DNA of 64,000 nt from Apus apus (GCF_020740795.1 NC_067301.1:4092001-4156000), one strand, 5' to 3'. Positions 1 to 13,642 are shown, numbered from the stretch's first letter. Notes: generated by a model not told the origin, from the letters alone. Numbers and translations are program-made.

Positions 1-3000
1 AAATAGCTCTCTAGAGATTCCTCCCTGAAACTCACTTCAGGTAATCCCTGGATTTATAATCAGCTCTTTATTTTAATGCACCGAGTATGCTGCCTCTTGT
101 GGCACCCACATCATTTATTTCAGTCTATTCTTACACAGGATATAAATATAAACTTGGTTTTTAATATGTTTTGGCAATAGGATCATTCAAGAAAATGTTA
201 CACTGCTTAAATTCGTGGCTGACACCACTGATAAGCCAACAGCAACATTCTAACTGCAATTCTTAAAATACTACACATCTCTTACTCCCTAAAGTCACCT
301 TCCTACCCCCTTCCAAGAACTCTAACCTTGAGAATCAGGCATTGCATGTGAAACATTAAGATTACAGGAAAAAAATAAATAGAAAGGAACATTAAAGCAG
401 AAAGCCTGATAATGGAGAGAAGTGTATTAATGTTGCAACTACCTGTTTGTGAAAAAGGGAGACTATTTAAAACCGGTCGTTTCTCTATCATCTGGAGGGA
501 CCTTTAACCCTGGCACAGACACCCGTTTGGCTGCTAGGAAGTTCAGGCATTATATTTTTGGCTTCTGAGCATAAGACATAAACAAGCCCTCCAATAAATA
601 TCCATGTGTCTCCAGGTGCTTTTTAAGGTGTAAAGCTTCTGTTCAAGTTGCACTGTAACTCAACTCCTGCCAAATGATTCCCAAACAATAACAATTGTAT
701 TTTCCACTTCACACTAGTAAGATTAACAATTGCCCTTTTATTACTACATAGACAAGCTGCTTGTGACTGAAAAGGTTATAATGCATAAAACCTATAGTGT
801 TACTGATAAGTACTCTAAATCAGCAAATGCAGAGCTCCCTACCTATCAGACTTTTCAAGAACCCTTCTTCAAAGTGACTCTAAAATGAAAAGAAGCAAAA
901 AGGAGTAATTCTCTGAAGTACAAACTATTTCAAATATTGAAGCTCCCCCTCCTTTCTCAAAAATACATCACAAACTGTTATAGAGCTTTTTCAAGACAAT
1001 TTACAGATTAATATTCCCATGCACAGGTGATATTAATTTTCACCTCAGTTACAAAATGCCTATATACATTTGGGTAAGGCTCTTCTGTGATTACAGAATT
1101 CATGGCAGTACATTTTTTTCATTGCCATTTGGTAAGCCTGGTCCCATACCATGCTCCCTGCTCATTCATCCAACATTGTATGTGCTTGGTGCTTTTCCTC
1201 ATTTCATTCTGAAGCTAAGATGCTTTACTGAAACAAACCTCTACCTCTCCTAATCTTGACTTGACATTCTTCAAACCTTGGAATCAGCTATCCCTCTACA
1301 TTTCCATTCCCCAGGAGAGGAAGCACATTCTCCCAGCTCTAACCTAGCAGCAGTCTACATGAAGGTCATGGAAAGCCTTCAGGAAAGCTTCCCATTTCAA
1401 TACCTTTAGAATGTCTCCTGAACAAGTATTTCTTAGCATCATATAAAACTCCTAAAAACTGAACCAATTTTGAATTTCACAAGAACTCCCTTTCAGCTTG
1501 TATTTCTATGCATGATAGGTACAAAACATCACTTCATGCCTTAAATTTGATGGAAAAATGGCTGGAGTACTACTGCAACAAAACCTCCCTTAGGTTTGCC
1601 AACCGTCTGTGCAACATATTGGTTGTACACTCACTGAATCACTCCCTGGATGTGACAAGATCAAAATCTTTATGTTTGATTACACAGCATCATTCATCTT
1701 CTCCACATCTCACTGCTTTCTCCCCATCATCCGGCTGAGCACTGCATTACACACAGACAGGATGTCAGCACAGCTTCCTGCCCTAAACAAACACAGCATC
1801 AGCACTGGCCCACAGCTACGTGGGAACCCCACACACCTCTGGAGAGAAGCTGGCAGAAAGGATTAATGGAGTTTTGGTTTGGTTTTGTTGGTTTTGTGGT
1901 GGTTTTTTTTAAAGAATGCATACAGATTCTGTAAGATCATTTTCAAATCTCTATGCATATGCATACTCCAAGGCAAAAAATTCCTAACCCCCACAAAAAT
2001 ACCTCTGGCATTCAATATTAGTAAAGGGGAAAATAAAGTATTGTGGCTGAGAAGTGGTTTTCTCTAGGGGTGGGGAAGAGATGAAAACCTTATTACAGAC
2101 ACATAAAAAAAACCAAGGAAACATTTCCTTCCACAAGGGAAACATTTCAAGCACCCTGCTAGCAAGACCCTGCATTACTCTCATCACAAAACACATTCAG
2201 TGATGCAAAGGTACAATATTGTTTGTTTCAAATGCAATAAAAATTCAGTTTATTTTTGCATAGTGAAGGAGAAATCCATACTGAGGGCTTCAGACATGAT
2301 ATTCATGTCCAAAATCAGTTTAATGTATAATAGAAAATGTTGTTGTCCTTCATTTTATTTTTTCAGCAAAACCGTTTTGGATCAAATTCCAACACGGTTT
2401 GCTTTGAAATGCAGAAAAAATTCTCTGAGGAAGGAGACTGGTCATTGTCTTCTCAAGCAGATCTGTAACAATCACGGTACAAAAGGACTGGTTCCACAGG
2501 GACTCTACACTTGGTGCAGTATGACAAGACAACCTGGCACATCTCTATTCAAACTCTGTTTTCAAAAGTGTGTCATTTCAGATGTAAAACCTTATAAAAT
2601 TCCCTAGAAATAAATGTCTATATTACCCTACTTATTTTTGCATGCCTTCATTTTAGGAATCTACCCACAGCACAGAGTGAGCAAAGCAGTAAAATATTAT
2701 TTTTACTTGCCTCACATTATAGGAGAAAATTTAAATGCACCAGTTTCAGGATGCTCAAAATCAAAATAAAGAAGAAAGCTCTATTTAAAGTATTTTATAC
2801 CTGCAGACAGTTCAAAAGTTTCACAGCTCAGCTAGGGGCACAGTTAATTAAAATACTCAACCTTTGAAAGTATGAATAAATTTGATTTATAAGTAGGAAT
2901 ACACTAGTCAGGGCTGAAACAGCCATTTAATCCTGAAAATGCTTTGTTTTGCTGTGAAAACATATCACTGATCTAACGGGCTCCTTGCACTTAAACACCC

Positions 3001-5062
3001 ACATAGATGCTGCTGGACAACAAGGCTATTCTCCATCCCAGAACACAACTACAGCACTACCAGCTAGAACTGATAATGCTGATTCAACACATCTCCCACA
3101 TTTGGTGTCCTCAAAGACAGATTCAAGTATTGTTCCATCTAATGGCAGACAAATACTTTTGTAGATTCCCACAGCACAGTCATTCAGAATGTACACAATT
3201 CAAACCCAACAGGGTCATACTGAGGAAAATTTCTTTATAATGTTAGTGTGTTATATTCAGAATTTAAGGTAACTATTTAGGATCCACTGCTCTGCTGCTG
3301 CTTAAGAATTGTTAGGTTTTGAATGCCAAAATATATTATGTTTAGACAAGGGTTAAATAAAACCATTTTCCAGTTAGTAAAAATGTTCATTAAATGAAAG
3401 CAGGTTTACACCATTTAGATTAACACAATGGAAAAGCAGTCTTGTTTGAAGAGATGCTTTGACATTGAATTTTCCTTGGCAAATCTGACAGTCTATTTGA
3501 AGACATCTGCTGGTTCTTTCTTAAAGCATCATGATATCCAGCACTCAAGAAAACTTTACTATCCTCCAAGAGGTATAAAATTGCCATGTTCAAAATCTGT
3601 TCAATGCTGTCTAACTACCAGTGCCTACATTTAAAGCACTTAAAAACAGTGAGAGATGACTCATATTCTCCTAATCTCCCAGTACACAAGCCAGCCTTCT
3701 TATATCTTTTACTTAACAGATTTTGTATATCCCAACACAAGTGTCTTCATCTGGAAATGAAAAGGGTTTTTTGTTCATAGACATCAGATTTATTTCCAGC
3801 TAGGATCCCTTAAGAGCCTCCGCCATGAATATCCAACACAAGAGAAAGTCTGAGTTTCAGAGGTTTTCCATTATCTCTGAACTTCCTGTATTTGTAAAGC
3901 AACCTTGGAGATAATTACAGCCTTATGATAATGCAACAAAACTGTGACTTTAAGTACCATTTTAAGAAACTGTGATTGAGTTGCTGTAATACTGTTGCAC
4001 ACAATGCAGCCAGCTTGCTGAACATCTCCAATGGCTGTTTCAATGGCTGTTAATTCAATTACTTTCTTTTTCTATCACCTTCTCCTTGAAGCCAGGCTAA
4101 AAAACATTCCCAAAACTGGCTTATGCCACATCCCCTAGGTATTTTACTAGGTTTCTTAACTCTAAAATTTTACTTAACCAAGTAAACTTCTGCAAGTATC
4201 TAATTTAAGCTTGTGTTATCTACTACAACTGACTTAAAAACCTGCAGATGCCTGCTGCTATTATTCAAACACAATTTAATATTTTTGTCAAGCCAAAAAT
4301 GTACTTTCCATTAACACTGTGTCCAATGATGAATACAGTATTCTTAAACAGTCGTTTCCAGAAAAAAAAACACTGCATGAGTTTATAAAAAAACTATCAA
4401 CTGTCAGTCCTATGTTGAAAGCGAACAATTAGTTGAAAGTGAACATTTTGCAAGTGGCTTGTGTATCATTCTCTATGTTCTTTGCTAGAAGAGAAAAAGC
4501 CTTTTCTTCAGGTCAAAGTGGCTTGTCCACTTTTTTAAATACCCCAGAACTGCTAAGCAAGTTTATCATAGAAAATCTAGATTTCTACAGGAGTTTTCTG
4601 TCCAACTACTGCACAGAAGAAATGCAGTCTTAATTCTACTAATTACTGTTTTCAATCTATTAAGACACAAATCAAAAACACTAAGAAAAGCAAAAGCTCT
4701 GCTCAGAATTCTAAGAACATATTTGTTTCAGAACTCCCAGACTGAATGCTGTGAAATGTGGAATCCAGAGGACCCAAGAAAAGGTTAAACACAAGGAGGA
4801 GGGAAAAAAAATGTTCAGAAAAATTAACACACACACGAAATTGAAAGCAGCATGGAATATCAGCAGTCTGGTTTGGATTTCTGGATACAGCTGTATATTT
4901 ATGGCTGTTAATATGAAATAAAACTCTGGTTCATGCACAAACACTTTCTAGGGTCTGAAAGCTTGGAAACATTATGCTACTGTTAGGGAAAACACACTAA
5001 AGAACACACAGCATTTGTCTTGAAGAAGGCTCTTCTTAAAGAAATGTAGATTAATTCATTAC
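1..5062 (-). other. CLSTN1: CLSTN1 intron 2, partial
   Basis: Sequence downstream (minus sense) of the exon 2 splice donor. It is AT-rich and CpG-poor and holds only short chance open frames. I looked on the minus strand for the next calsyntenin cadherin exon and for the 10-residue alternative microexon known in mammals and recognised neither, so intron 2 is at least 5 kb long and exon 3 should lie outside the window. A G/T-rich simple stretch lies at about 1868-1911. I see no RNA gene or clear mobile element here. Confidence 0.8.
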
Positions 5063-5185
5063 CTGCAAAACGCAGAGGTGCATCCTTGTCCAGGGCTATT
5101 AGAGGGGGGTCCAAGAGCACGGTGTTGTCATTTTCTGTAACTATACCATGATAGGTTGTTTCAATCCATGGCTTATGCTTGTTAA
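5063..5185 (-). CDS. CLSTN1: Calsyntenin-1, exon 2 (start of mature ectodomain)
   Basis: A 123-nt exon on the minus strand with a consensus acceptor (pyrimidine-rich tract then CAG before 5185) and donor (GCAG then GTAATG after 5063). It contributes 2 nt to a split Val codon, 40 full codons, and 1 nt of a split codon. The peptide begins (V)NKHKPWIETTYHGIV, continues through an LLDPPLIALDKDAP segment and ends in LRFA. This is the highly conserved start of the calsyntenin ectodomain, leading into the first cadherin repeat. The wording fits CLSTN1 better than CLSTN2 (which has ...HGVITENNDTV) or CLSTN3 (QGIVMENDN), as I recall those paralogues. Calsyntenin-1 is a type I membrane protein of neurons that links vesicle cargo to kinesin-1 light chains and is shed by proteolysis. 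The exon ends at the place where mammals optionally insert a 10-residue microexon. Confidence 0.96.
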
Positions 5186-6630
5186 CTGAAAGGAAACAAA
5201 GTACTAAGTCAAAACACTAGAAACGCACAACTTGTTTTAAAAATACTTGATAACAGTGTTTTATTCCTCTTTCATTTTTCTAAATCTGAATGAGCATTTT
5301 ACTAAATTAGAAAATCTGAGACAAAAGAGTTCAGTGTCCCTGTAGGCCTTCCAAAAGTAACTCAGAGAATCTAAATTAGTCTCTTAACTATGCTGGGATT
5401 GAAGATACCCCTGAAGAGCAATTAAAAAAAACCTTGTAACAGAGACGGGGAGCCACTGCCACCAGTGCCAAGTGTAACACCAGAAAAACCTCTATTCAGC
5501 ACCACATGAAGAAAGACCAGCCAACATGAAGCACAAGGGTTTGGGTACACTCTACTACTCTGCAACTTGGAAAACCTGGGATGCAGTTCTTCAGAATGTA
5601 AAGGCTTTTTTTCAGCATTTTGTCCTACATGGGGGGTTTTAATTTAAAGAAAAAAAAAAACAAAACAACAAAAAACACAACTGTGACAAAAGGACATTTA
5701 AACAAATGACTAAACCTAGAGGTAGAGACCTCATCCAGGAAACTGTAACAGTCTCCCAACATGCTTTCATCTGCAATCTTCTCCTGGTTAGTAGCATCAA
5801 ACTGCTAGACAGGATATAGTATCTTCATACATAATAATGTAGCAAGAGAGAACTCACAACAAACTATTTGAATGCAAACAGAGTTTAATTACCACCATGT
5901 GGCTTCAGTCAATAAGACAACACTATCTTTATTGCCTCAATCCACTGGCAGGGGCATGTTTTCAATATTCAGCATACCAAATAGCCAGCTAAATGTCAAC
6001 CACATTGTTCTGTCTCCCCAGAGAACAGAACAGAACTGCTGCTGCAGCACCCTCCAAGGTACGTGGCACTTTAGAACAAACTTTGTCAGGCTCCAAGGGA
6101 CTAACACATCATTCCTCCTTCAGAGGGACTGCATCAGTAACTGCCCCAGTGAGAGCCTCCAGCTGAAACATGTCTCAATTTCTATCTGGTCTGAAGAGAA
6201 GCATTTCACTATTCCATGGCTAGTGGGAGAATAAGGAGGACACACGTGTATTTTTCTGTCAGTGCATCTGGGGCAGTTAAACCTCGACTGAACATCCTTA
6301 CACCCATTCATCTTTGTTTTTGCAAGGACCTAACATAAATTACTAGAATAGATCTCTGCCAAAAAAAGACTCCATCTCCATTCTAATGTTTCTGAATGTT
6401 TTGGTGTTTTTTTTTAAATAAGCATTAAGAAACCTTCTCCTAATTTAGCAACCCACAGTAAATCCCACTACTGCAGGGTAGAGAGTTCTATAAAAGGCTG
6501 AAGTACTGTATCCACATACGAACAGAATCAGGAGTATGCTAAGCATCTGCAGAGTCTAGTAAACCTTCAAACAACTGTCCCAGTTAAAAGCAAAGTCATG
6601 TCCTTTTACTGTGCTCTAGACAATAAAATC

Positions 6631-6743
6631 ATAAAGCTTAAACCCCTTTGTGTTTAGGAAAGCTAAAACATCACCAGATTTTAAAACATAAAGCTTAAAT
6701 CCCTTTGTGTTTATGAAGGCTACACATCACTGGATTTTAAAAC
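6631..6743. repeat. Imperfect tandem duplication, 57 + 56 bp
   Basis: Unit 1 (6631-6687) and unit 2 (6688-6743) both start ATAAAGCTTAAA, share CCCTTTGTGTTTA, and end GATTTTAAAAC. They differ at scattered bases and by one 1-bp indel. It is a simple two-copy direct repeat inside CLSTN1 intron 1, probably a local slippage or unequal-exchange product. It does not look like a known transposon. Confidence 0.9.
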
Positions 6744-8579
6744 ACTCAAACTTACTGCTGAATATCCAGGAAAGGCCTGTTATCCATATTTGTGATCAAC
6801 TGACTCCAGCATAACCACATACTGCAAGAAATTCTCAAGCTAGCATATGAGGCACAGCTTATGAGCAATACATTACTGCTTCCCCTGAACCAACTGCAGA
6901 ATTGAACCAAGCATTCTTCTGATCTCAGTTGGCCTAAATATTATCAAATGTTGGACTGAAAACGATCACATTTTTTCCCTCTTTAATTGTCACAAAACTC
7001 CTGGTATCTAAAGAGAAAGTTGTTCAAAGCCAGACTGTTCCTTTCAAACCAAAACAGTCGGCCTGTTCCAAGCCTGACACTAACAAAGTGCCCTGAGCTG
7101 TTAATCTCTTGCCATTTAACTGGGATAAACTACACTGGTTTCCTTGAAATACAATATTCACACTATTTGTAAGCGCCTCAACTGGAATCTATTGTAAATC
7201 CCAACCAGCATTTAATCTAGTCAAGTGGGGGAAGCTACCCTGGCACAACACAGCAGGCTGACTTCTACTTCCTTTTTAGGGGCCAAATAAATGTACAAGA
7301 CAGCTAAGCATACCTCTTTTTGCAGGGAGCAAAACTGAATTGTAAAGCTCGTGCCAGAGCCTTGATGGCTGCCAAGCAGTGACTGAACGCATGTCTGCAA
7401 GGTGAGCACCAGCCACCTGTCTAACTCAGTTTATCTAAAGATAATCTCTGCTAAGCCAGAGGAGGAAAGGGAACTGGTGCCTGATGTGATGTGTGCCTTG
7501 AACACAGGTTTTAAAAATCCCATTTGCTCTAGGCAAATGTGCTCTATTTCTCATGAAACTGAGCAGACCAACTTGTACAAATACTGAGTGGTACTACTTT
7601 CTGTTCTGTAGAGAAGGAACACACCTCCAAGAAAGGATGCTCCACCAAGGCAAGAGCTGATGCTGCAGAATGCAATCCCTCTGATCAACTAGCAGCAACT
7701 TTTTCCTGCTATTTAAAAGAATTAATAAATGGAAATTAATACATGGGGAGGACAGTGAGGTCTAGGACTAGTATGGAAGCTTCAATCAAAAGCTATCATC
7801 TTAAGACAATCAGAATTAATTCAGTTCCAGTATTTGAATGCAAACATTAAAATTAACTTAGAGTCCTTTCTGAGTACTTTAGTTATCTTCTAACCAGTGG
7901 TCTGACATTCATTTGACTTAAATGGGATCTGGCACCTACATAACTGAAGATTTAGACATATCTCAACAAGAAAGGGCTGTAGTTGAAAATGTATTTTCTT
8001 CTGGATGACTAATTCTAACATATAGCAAGTGTTGTTTAGCCATGCTATATATCTTTACAACTACATCAGGACAATTTATGTCTAAACCAATTTTAAGAAT
8101 TAACTGGTAAAACATATTGAACAAACTCAATAACAAGTACTGGAGTACGAAAGCTAAATGTTCAATCCAGTGATGGCAGCTAAAGTAGTCATTTTCTAAA
8201 TCCATCTTCGAGAATTCATGAAAAATCCAGAGACTACATAAAAAGTTATATTCTCTGTCAGTTCTAATGAACAGCACTCAATGAACTGAGTAAACAGCCC
8301 TTTACTCCTGCTCTGAAGGTACATCTTCTAATTTTCTTCCTCTTGATGTAAGAAAATAAAAGTACACCTAAAAACTCTAAAGCATATCTTGCCTTGAATA
8401 CTTGTAATTTAGTACTGTTCTGATGCAATTTCAAGCAATATCATTAAAAGAATAAGCTTGTGTAGTTCATAAGCACAGAAAAATACAGCTCAGCCAAGGA
8501 AATATCTACATGATAACATATGCCTTCTCCACCCTGAAAGTAAAGTTGAATAAGAAAGGGTGTAGTGTGGCCCGATTCT

Positions 8580-8720
8580 AATGTGGGTTCTGCTCCTGCC
8601 CTAGACTCCCCAGCCTGTAATCCAGAGCTGTGCCTCTATTTTCCATTAGAAAAAAGAGAGGATTAAGTTTGTATAGAAACAACTTGCAATTTATCAGTAG
8701 TAATTAAAAGATTTAATTTA
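8580..8720 (+). repeat. Possible decayed MIR/L3-like fragment
   Basis: The stretch reads GTGGGTTCTGCTCCTGCC, then GCTGTGCCTCTATTTTCC, then GAGAGGATTAAGTTTGTATA. The order and wording loosely follow the body of MIR/L3-type elements (a 'ctgtgcctcagtttcc' block, then 'gaggattaa'). Similarity is weak, so this is a tentative call. Confidence 0.3.
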
Positions 8721-11700
8721 CTTGTTTAACTGGGTCTTCTCATGCCTAGAATTTTATCAAAAATCATCATCTGATAATCAAGTAAATAATGAGATAAAAC
8801 TGAACACAAGTTTAGCTCAAATGCTGAGTTTCTTGATAGGATGGTACTTTCCTTATCTGTAGTATGGGTTTCCAAGACAAACTACAATTTCCATTACTGG
8901 GACATAAAAGCTGTAGGGAGTAACAAAATATAGGGGGATGGATCCAGACTAGGAGAGGGATTAAGTAAGGGCATGGACATCCACTAACATTAACCTCTAC
9001 AGCCCCTGGTTGAAAGAAAATCAGGTGGTTGAAATTCATGCCACAATTTTGGATCTCTATCTTGGGTTCTTGGCCACAGATAAGCACTTGTAATTTGTGC
9101 CCTGGAAGCTCAACTGTCATTCAACAGGAGCACAAGATAATATTTATAAATTGTCAGGTGCCTACAGTTTTGAGCCTGTACAATTAACACTAATTATCCA
9201 AACACCATATTCAAACTAATGGCTGTAGGAATTCAACAGGTTTTATTAAATTACATTTTGCCTAGGGAAAAATCTCTGGTTTATCACCACTTAAAGAGTT
9301 TCCTCTTTGAGAATGAACCAGTTGCCTAAATGTGATTTTAGCTGTACAGAGATACATGGAAGTTTTGCTACAAGCTCAAAAGTAAGATACATGCAAATGA
9401 CTGATTAGAAACCAGCTGCATTTTTTATCATCCACAACTGCAGCAGAAGAAATATGCAGAATATCAAAGTCCTTAGAGGGTATACTGCCTGAATTTCAAT
9501 TTGGACAGAAGTTTGGCAGGGAAAACAGAAAAAAAACCCACACCAAAAAAAACCCAACAAAACAGCCTATATAGGACTAAGGCAAAAAAGCATGAATTTT
9601 TAAAGTGAAATTTCAAATGTTTTAAACCAAACAGAACACTGAAATAGAAAGCATAAGCCTCTACCCGTAAACATTAATTTAATAAAAGTTCTTTTAAATG
9701 TTGCTAATTATAGTGCAAGAATAGATATCACTTAGTTTCTAACTATTGTAATATTTATGAACTTCACTCCTTGAAAGGGGATCTTATTTATAAATACAGC
9801 AAACATCATCTCAGTACAGCAGGCACTTCTGGCTCTACTTGTCTCCATTTAAAAACAGGGAAGCCAACAGGGAGCAGTAACAGCAACTTGTTTTCACTCT
9901 GAATACAAAGAAAGTGAGAGGAGACCCAATACTATCGACAAAGGACAGACAGTTCTTCAAAGGCACTGAGGTTCCTAATAGTCCTTTGTAAAGGCTCCTA
10001 AGGAGGTTTAGTGCCTACTGAAGCCAGTGTGAGTCAGTCAGTACAAATCAAATAAATTACAGCACAAAACAAGATTTATTTAAGACCAAGGCTTCCAACT
10101 TAGTAAACTCTCCTACATTTTGAGGTATCACTTCTGTCTCTGACAATAATGATAATGCTACAAGATGTATGGCCCTTAATATCATAAACAAAATTTGAGA
10201 CACAGCTCTGAATACAACTAAATAAAATGAGAAAGCTCAGAAAAATGGTAATAAGTGCTTTAGTTCAGAAAACATCAATGACTACAGAAGCTTTTTTCTC
10301 TGCTGCAGAACAGTTTCATACCCATAAGCCACTAAGCTATTAGATACTAAGATTTTTCATGGCACAAAATTCTTTACCCATAATTCTAATTTAATCTGTT
10401 TGAGATGAGATGTTCACACTACGCTTCCCTGTGGCACGATCTGGATTTAACTTCAAGCCTTCTAACTTCCACGAGAAATGGAAATCCGTGAGCCTAGCTT
10501 CTCTCCTTCCCCTTCCTAAAATCTCTCTGCAATAATCTGAAACTGGTGATTTCAAGCCTGCAGAAACTTTAAGACCTCAAACCAAAGATACATTTACAAG
10601 TCTAGAAAAGTTTCTGTTGATAAATTTTCCTGATAACTTGGCACAGACAGCACAACCTGCAGTCTAATATGGTAGAAGGCAACTGGCACAACAGGATTCC
10701 AAACACACCAAGTAAATCATGCTTGTCCAGACCACCTCTCCTCCATTTCAGTTTCCAGAGGATTGTATTATTTTACTTAATATATACAGAGAAAGAGATT
10801 AAAACTGTTTAAATGAACAGATGGCTGTGTATTATGCTTCTGCACGCAACACAGAAAGATCAACCACTGGTTAATTCTGAATCTTCTTGGTGGTCTTTTA
10901 CTTTCCTAACACCTTAGAGGAAAAAAAAAAAAAAGGCAAAAAAACCTCAACAGCCCCCATAATGGTCCCTTCATAATATTTTGGAGTAGTCTTAAATTTT
11001 TGTGCCTCTAAAAAGGAGACAGAAACCGAACCACCAGTCCCTATATTACAAAGGTTGTGCCTGTGTCAAAGAACCTCTTGCAGTAAGACCATGGCAGTGA
11101 GAAAGTGGTTTGGATTTAAAACATTTGTAGCACCACGTAACTTCCTGAAATAACCATAGATCAGGCAAGCTTCCTCAAAATCAATACCCTTCCTAAATGA
11201 CAGTAAGTTGGAATGGGCCCAAGCAAGAGAGGCCTATTGCTCTATCTGGTCAGTAACTATGGAAGAAGCAGCCATCAGACACACTGTCTTCTCATCTGAA
11301 AAGTCACTCTATTCCACTCCCTGTTCAGTTCTGTTCATAAATAACCGATTGCTTCACTTTGACAGTTTGAATGCATTGCTAACTAGTGCTTTTCCATTGC
11401 AACATCAGTCCAACGAGCTTAGAAGTATTTGGGTCAACTTGATCAATTACATGATAAACTCAGTTAAATTCAGTTCTACATCAACTGGACAGCAATATGC
11501 CTCTTTAGAAGCTGAAAACACACTTTGCACCCCTTAGAAGAACTACAGGAAAGATGGCAGGTCAGCTAGCTCAGACCTAATTTCTGTGTAGGATCACATC
11601 CCCCAAAACCTATTTCCATTTGTTTCCATCATGACTAAAGAAAACACCTTTCACTCCCATGATCCAACCACAGGAATACACAGGACTAGAGAATGGAACT

Positions 11701-13069
11701 CGCCACTCTGGTGTAACCTTTCCCGTCCACTTCTGCACATTACTGAACCTAATGCAGTTTTCACCACTTAAATCTTAGCCACCTCAGTAATAATGACTTT
11801 TACAGTCATAGATGAAAACAATTAAGGTGTACTTGGCAAAAAAAAGTAAAATTGACAATACAGCACAAAACTGAAAGTTTACCATACGTGTTTCTCCTAT
11901 CAACAGATTCTAAGTTGCCTCAGCAGCTTTCCAGGTATTCTACTACTTGTTGTTAAATAAATCTTCCTGTAATATTATTAACAGGCCTACCTAGAATAGC
12001 CAAAATATCACAAGAACTAAGGTAACAGGACATACAAAAGCCAAACCAGCCTCACACTGTAACTCAGTTACGTGTGATGAAGTCCAGCAGCTCTGTAGAT
12101 TGGACTGAAAACAAGTCTCTAACAGACTGCAGAAGAGCTCACTAACAGAGCTGTCCTGTGTCACACTACCTAGATTTGCCATTCATTTCCAAGTATCTAT
12201 TAGCATTCTTTGAAAATGCTTTTTTATCTTTGCTTTATTCATAATTTCAAATGATGGGAAAACGTAGCAATTCAAAAGAATTGTGCTTCTGTATTGGTGT
12301 GGTTAAGCATTACATTTATGGTTCCCAGAACACTAGTGAATAGGTTGTACTTAAGAGATCTTGTACAGGTAAATTATGGTCACCATTGAAACAGCTGGCA
12401 GACTTCTTTACTACAGCAGCAGCTTCTTGATCATATGTAGGAAAACTGCAGCAAGATGTGTCCTTAATGAGTTGTTTTTAAGATAAGGAACTCTTCAATG
12501 GACTTGCAAGCCACTTTAAAGCCATACTTCTAATCTACATTCAAATTAAATGCAAGATCTCAAATGTCACCGTATGATCTGCTAAATCTTGCAGAGATGG
12601 CATCCTCGATTCAAGGAGTAACCTTCAGGTACAGAAGCGTTCGCAAGCCTCTTACTGAAATCTGCTCAGGAGACCTGCAATGCGTATACTTTTACTCCAC
12701 AAGATCAATCAATAGCCACAAGGCCAACGTTTAAAAACGCCATATCGCTTAAGGTTTAGCCAAGCTCCGCGCTCTCGCCAACAACCAAACGAGCATTCTT
12801 TACATAAGCCTGAAGGCCAGGCTCGCCTTGGGCCCTCTCAAGTGTTTTATTTCCCCTTCCCGTCCCTCTGGCTATCAAGGCTCTCTCAGGAGCCCCGTCC
12901 TCTCAGCACGGCCATTCCCGCCTCACGCAGACGCCTTCCCAAGCCCCGAGGTGCGTGCCGGCGGCTGCGGGCGGCCCGCTGCGGGTCCCCGTGCCACCCT
13001 CCCCCGCAACAAGTGCCGCCCTCAGCCCGCCCGGCCGCGCTTATGTAACGGGCGGGCCGCCGCGCATCC

Positions 13070-13162
13070 CGCCGCCGGGCCCGCACCGCCCGGGCCCGCA
13101 CCGCCCGGGCCCGCACCGCCCGGGCCCGCACCGCCCGGGCCCGCACCGCCCGGGCCCGCGGG
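13070..13162. repeat. 15-bp GC minisatellite in CLSTN1 intron 1
   Basis: Five perfect copies of CCGCACCGCCCGGGC at 13081-13155, with partial copies on both flanks. In the CLSTN1 transcript sense the unit is GCCCGGGCGGTGCGG. Because the period is a multiple of three, it creates long chance open frames (PGPHR-type repeats) on the plus strand. It lies just inside intron 1, about 400 bp past the exon 1 donor. Perfect copies suggest recent expansion and probable length polymorphism. Confidence 0.95.
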
Positions 13163-13563
13163 CTGACCTTCGGGTGAAGAAGGTCTCGGGGAAAGGGGAG
13201 GGAATCACCACAGCGCAGGTGAGCGCGGAGGACGAACCGGCGCCCACCGCCCTTCCCCGCCCCGCAGGTGCAACGGCCGGAGCCCAGCGAGCCCCCAGGA
13301 GAGGCGGCCAGCGCCCTCCTCCCCTCCCTCCTCGCCCGCAGCGCCGAGATGTTCTCCTCTGCGCTCCCTCCCCCCTTCAGAAGGACGGAGGGAGGCAAGG
13401 ACGCCGTCTCCCCGCCTTGCAGCACCGTCCGTCCCGGGCACAGCCCCTCAGGGCACCCGGGGAACAGGCGCGCAAACCGCGGGGTGGGGGGGGCAAGGCT
13501 GCCGCCCACCCGTTCCCCCCATTGCCGGGCAGCCTCCCCCCCGCCCGCCCCGGCTCTGTTTAC

Positions 13564-13642
13564 CTCGAGCGGCCCCTGCTCCTCCACAGAGCAGCGCGGC
13601 GAGCAGCAGGCAAGAGGCGGGGGCCGGCAGGGCAGGCGGCAT
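13564..13642 (-). CDS. CLSTN1: Calsyntenin-1, exon 1 (signal peptide)
   Basis: A 79-nt coding part: 26 codons plus the first base of a split Val codon completed by exon 2. The peptide starts MPPALPAPASCLLLA, with a hydrophobic core (CLLLAALLC) and a small-residue cleavage region (GGAGAA), then Arg. Joined to exon 2 it reads ...GAGAARVNKHKPW, the same junction as in human calsyntenin-1 (...AARVNKHKPW as I recall it). The donor is CTCGAG|GTAAAC. The start has G at -3 (TGCCATGC), a fair Kozak context. The frame stays open upstream to about 14074, but that sequence is low-complexity CpG island (Ser, Pro and Ala runs), and this ATG gives the expected signal peptide length. Its role is to direct the protein into the secretory pathway. 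Confidence 0.93.

Larger units (their letters stand above)
5186..13563 (-). other. CLSTN1: CLSTN1 intron 1
   Basis: About 8.4 kb between signal-peptide exon 1 and exon 2, with a phase 1 junction. It is mostly AT-rich unique sequence. Contents I can support are a 57-bp tandem duplication at 6631-6743, a possible decayed MIR-like fragment near 8580-8720, and, at the 5' end from about 12.88 kb, the downstream half of the CpG island with a 15-bp minisatellite. CpG frequency rises gradually from about 12.6 kb (the island shore). No exon or RNA gene is recognised inside. Confidence 0.85.

Noticed and set aside
88..106. CTCF-type site (GCTGCCTCTTGTGGCACC)
   Set aside because: One base is missing from the core compared with consensus, so the spacing is wrong.
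2200..2607. 135-codon plus-strand frame in CLSTN1 intron 2
   Set aside because: No recognisable domain, no CpG or codon bias, antisense and intronic; length expected by chance in 64 kb.
1..5062. CLSTN1 alternative microexon or exon 3
   Set aside because: Searched by eye in minus sense for the calsyntenin residues that follow exon 2 (SFEVTVTKE-type microexon or GEICGFKIHG). No convincing match with splice sites was found.
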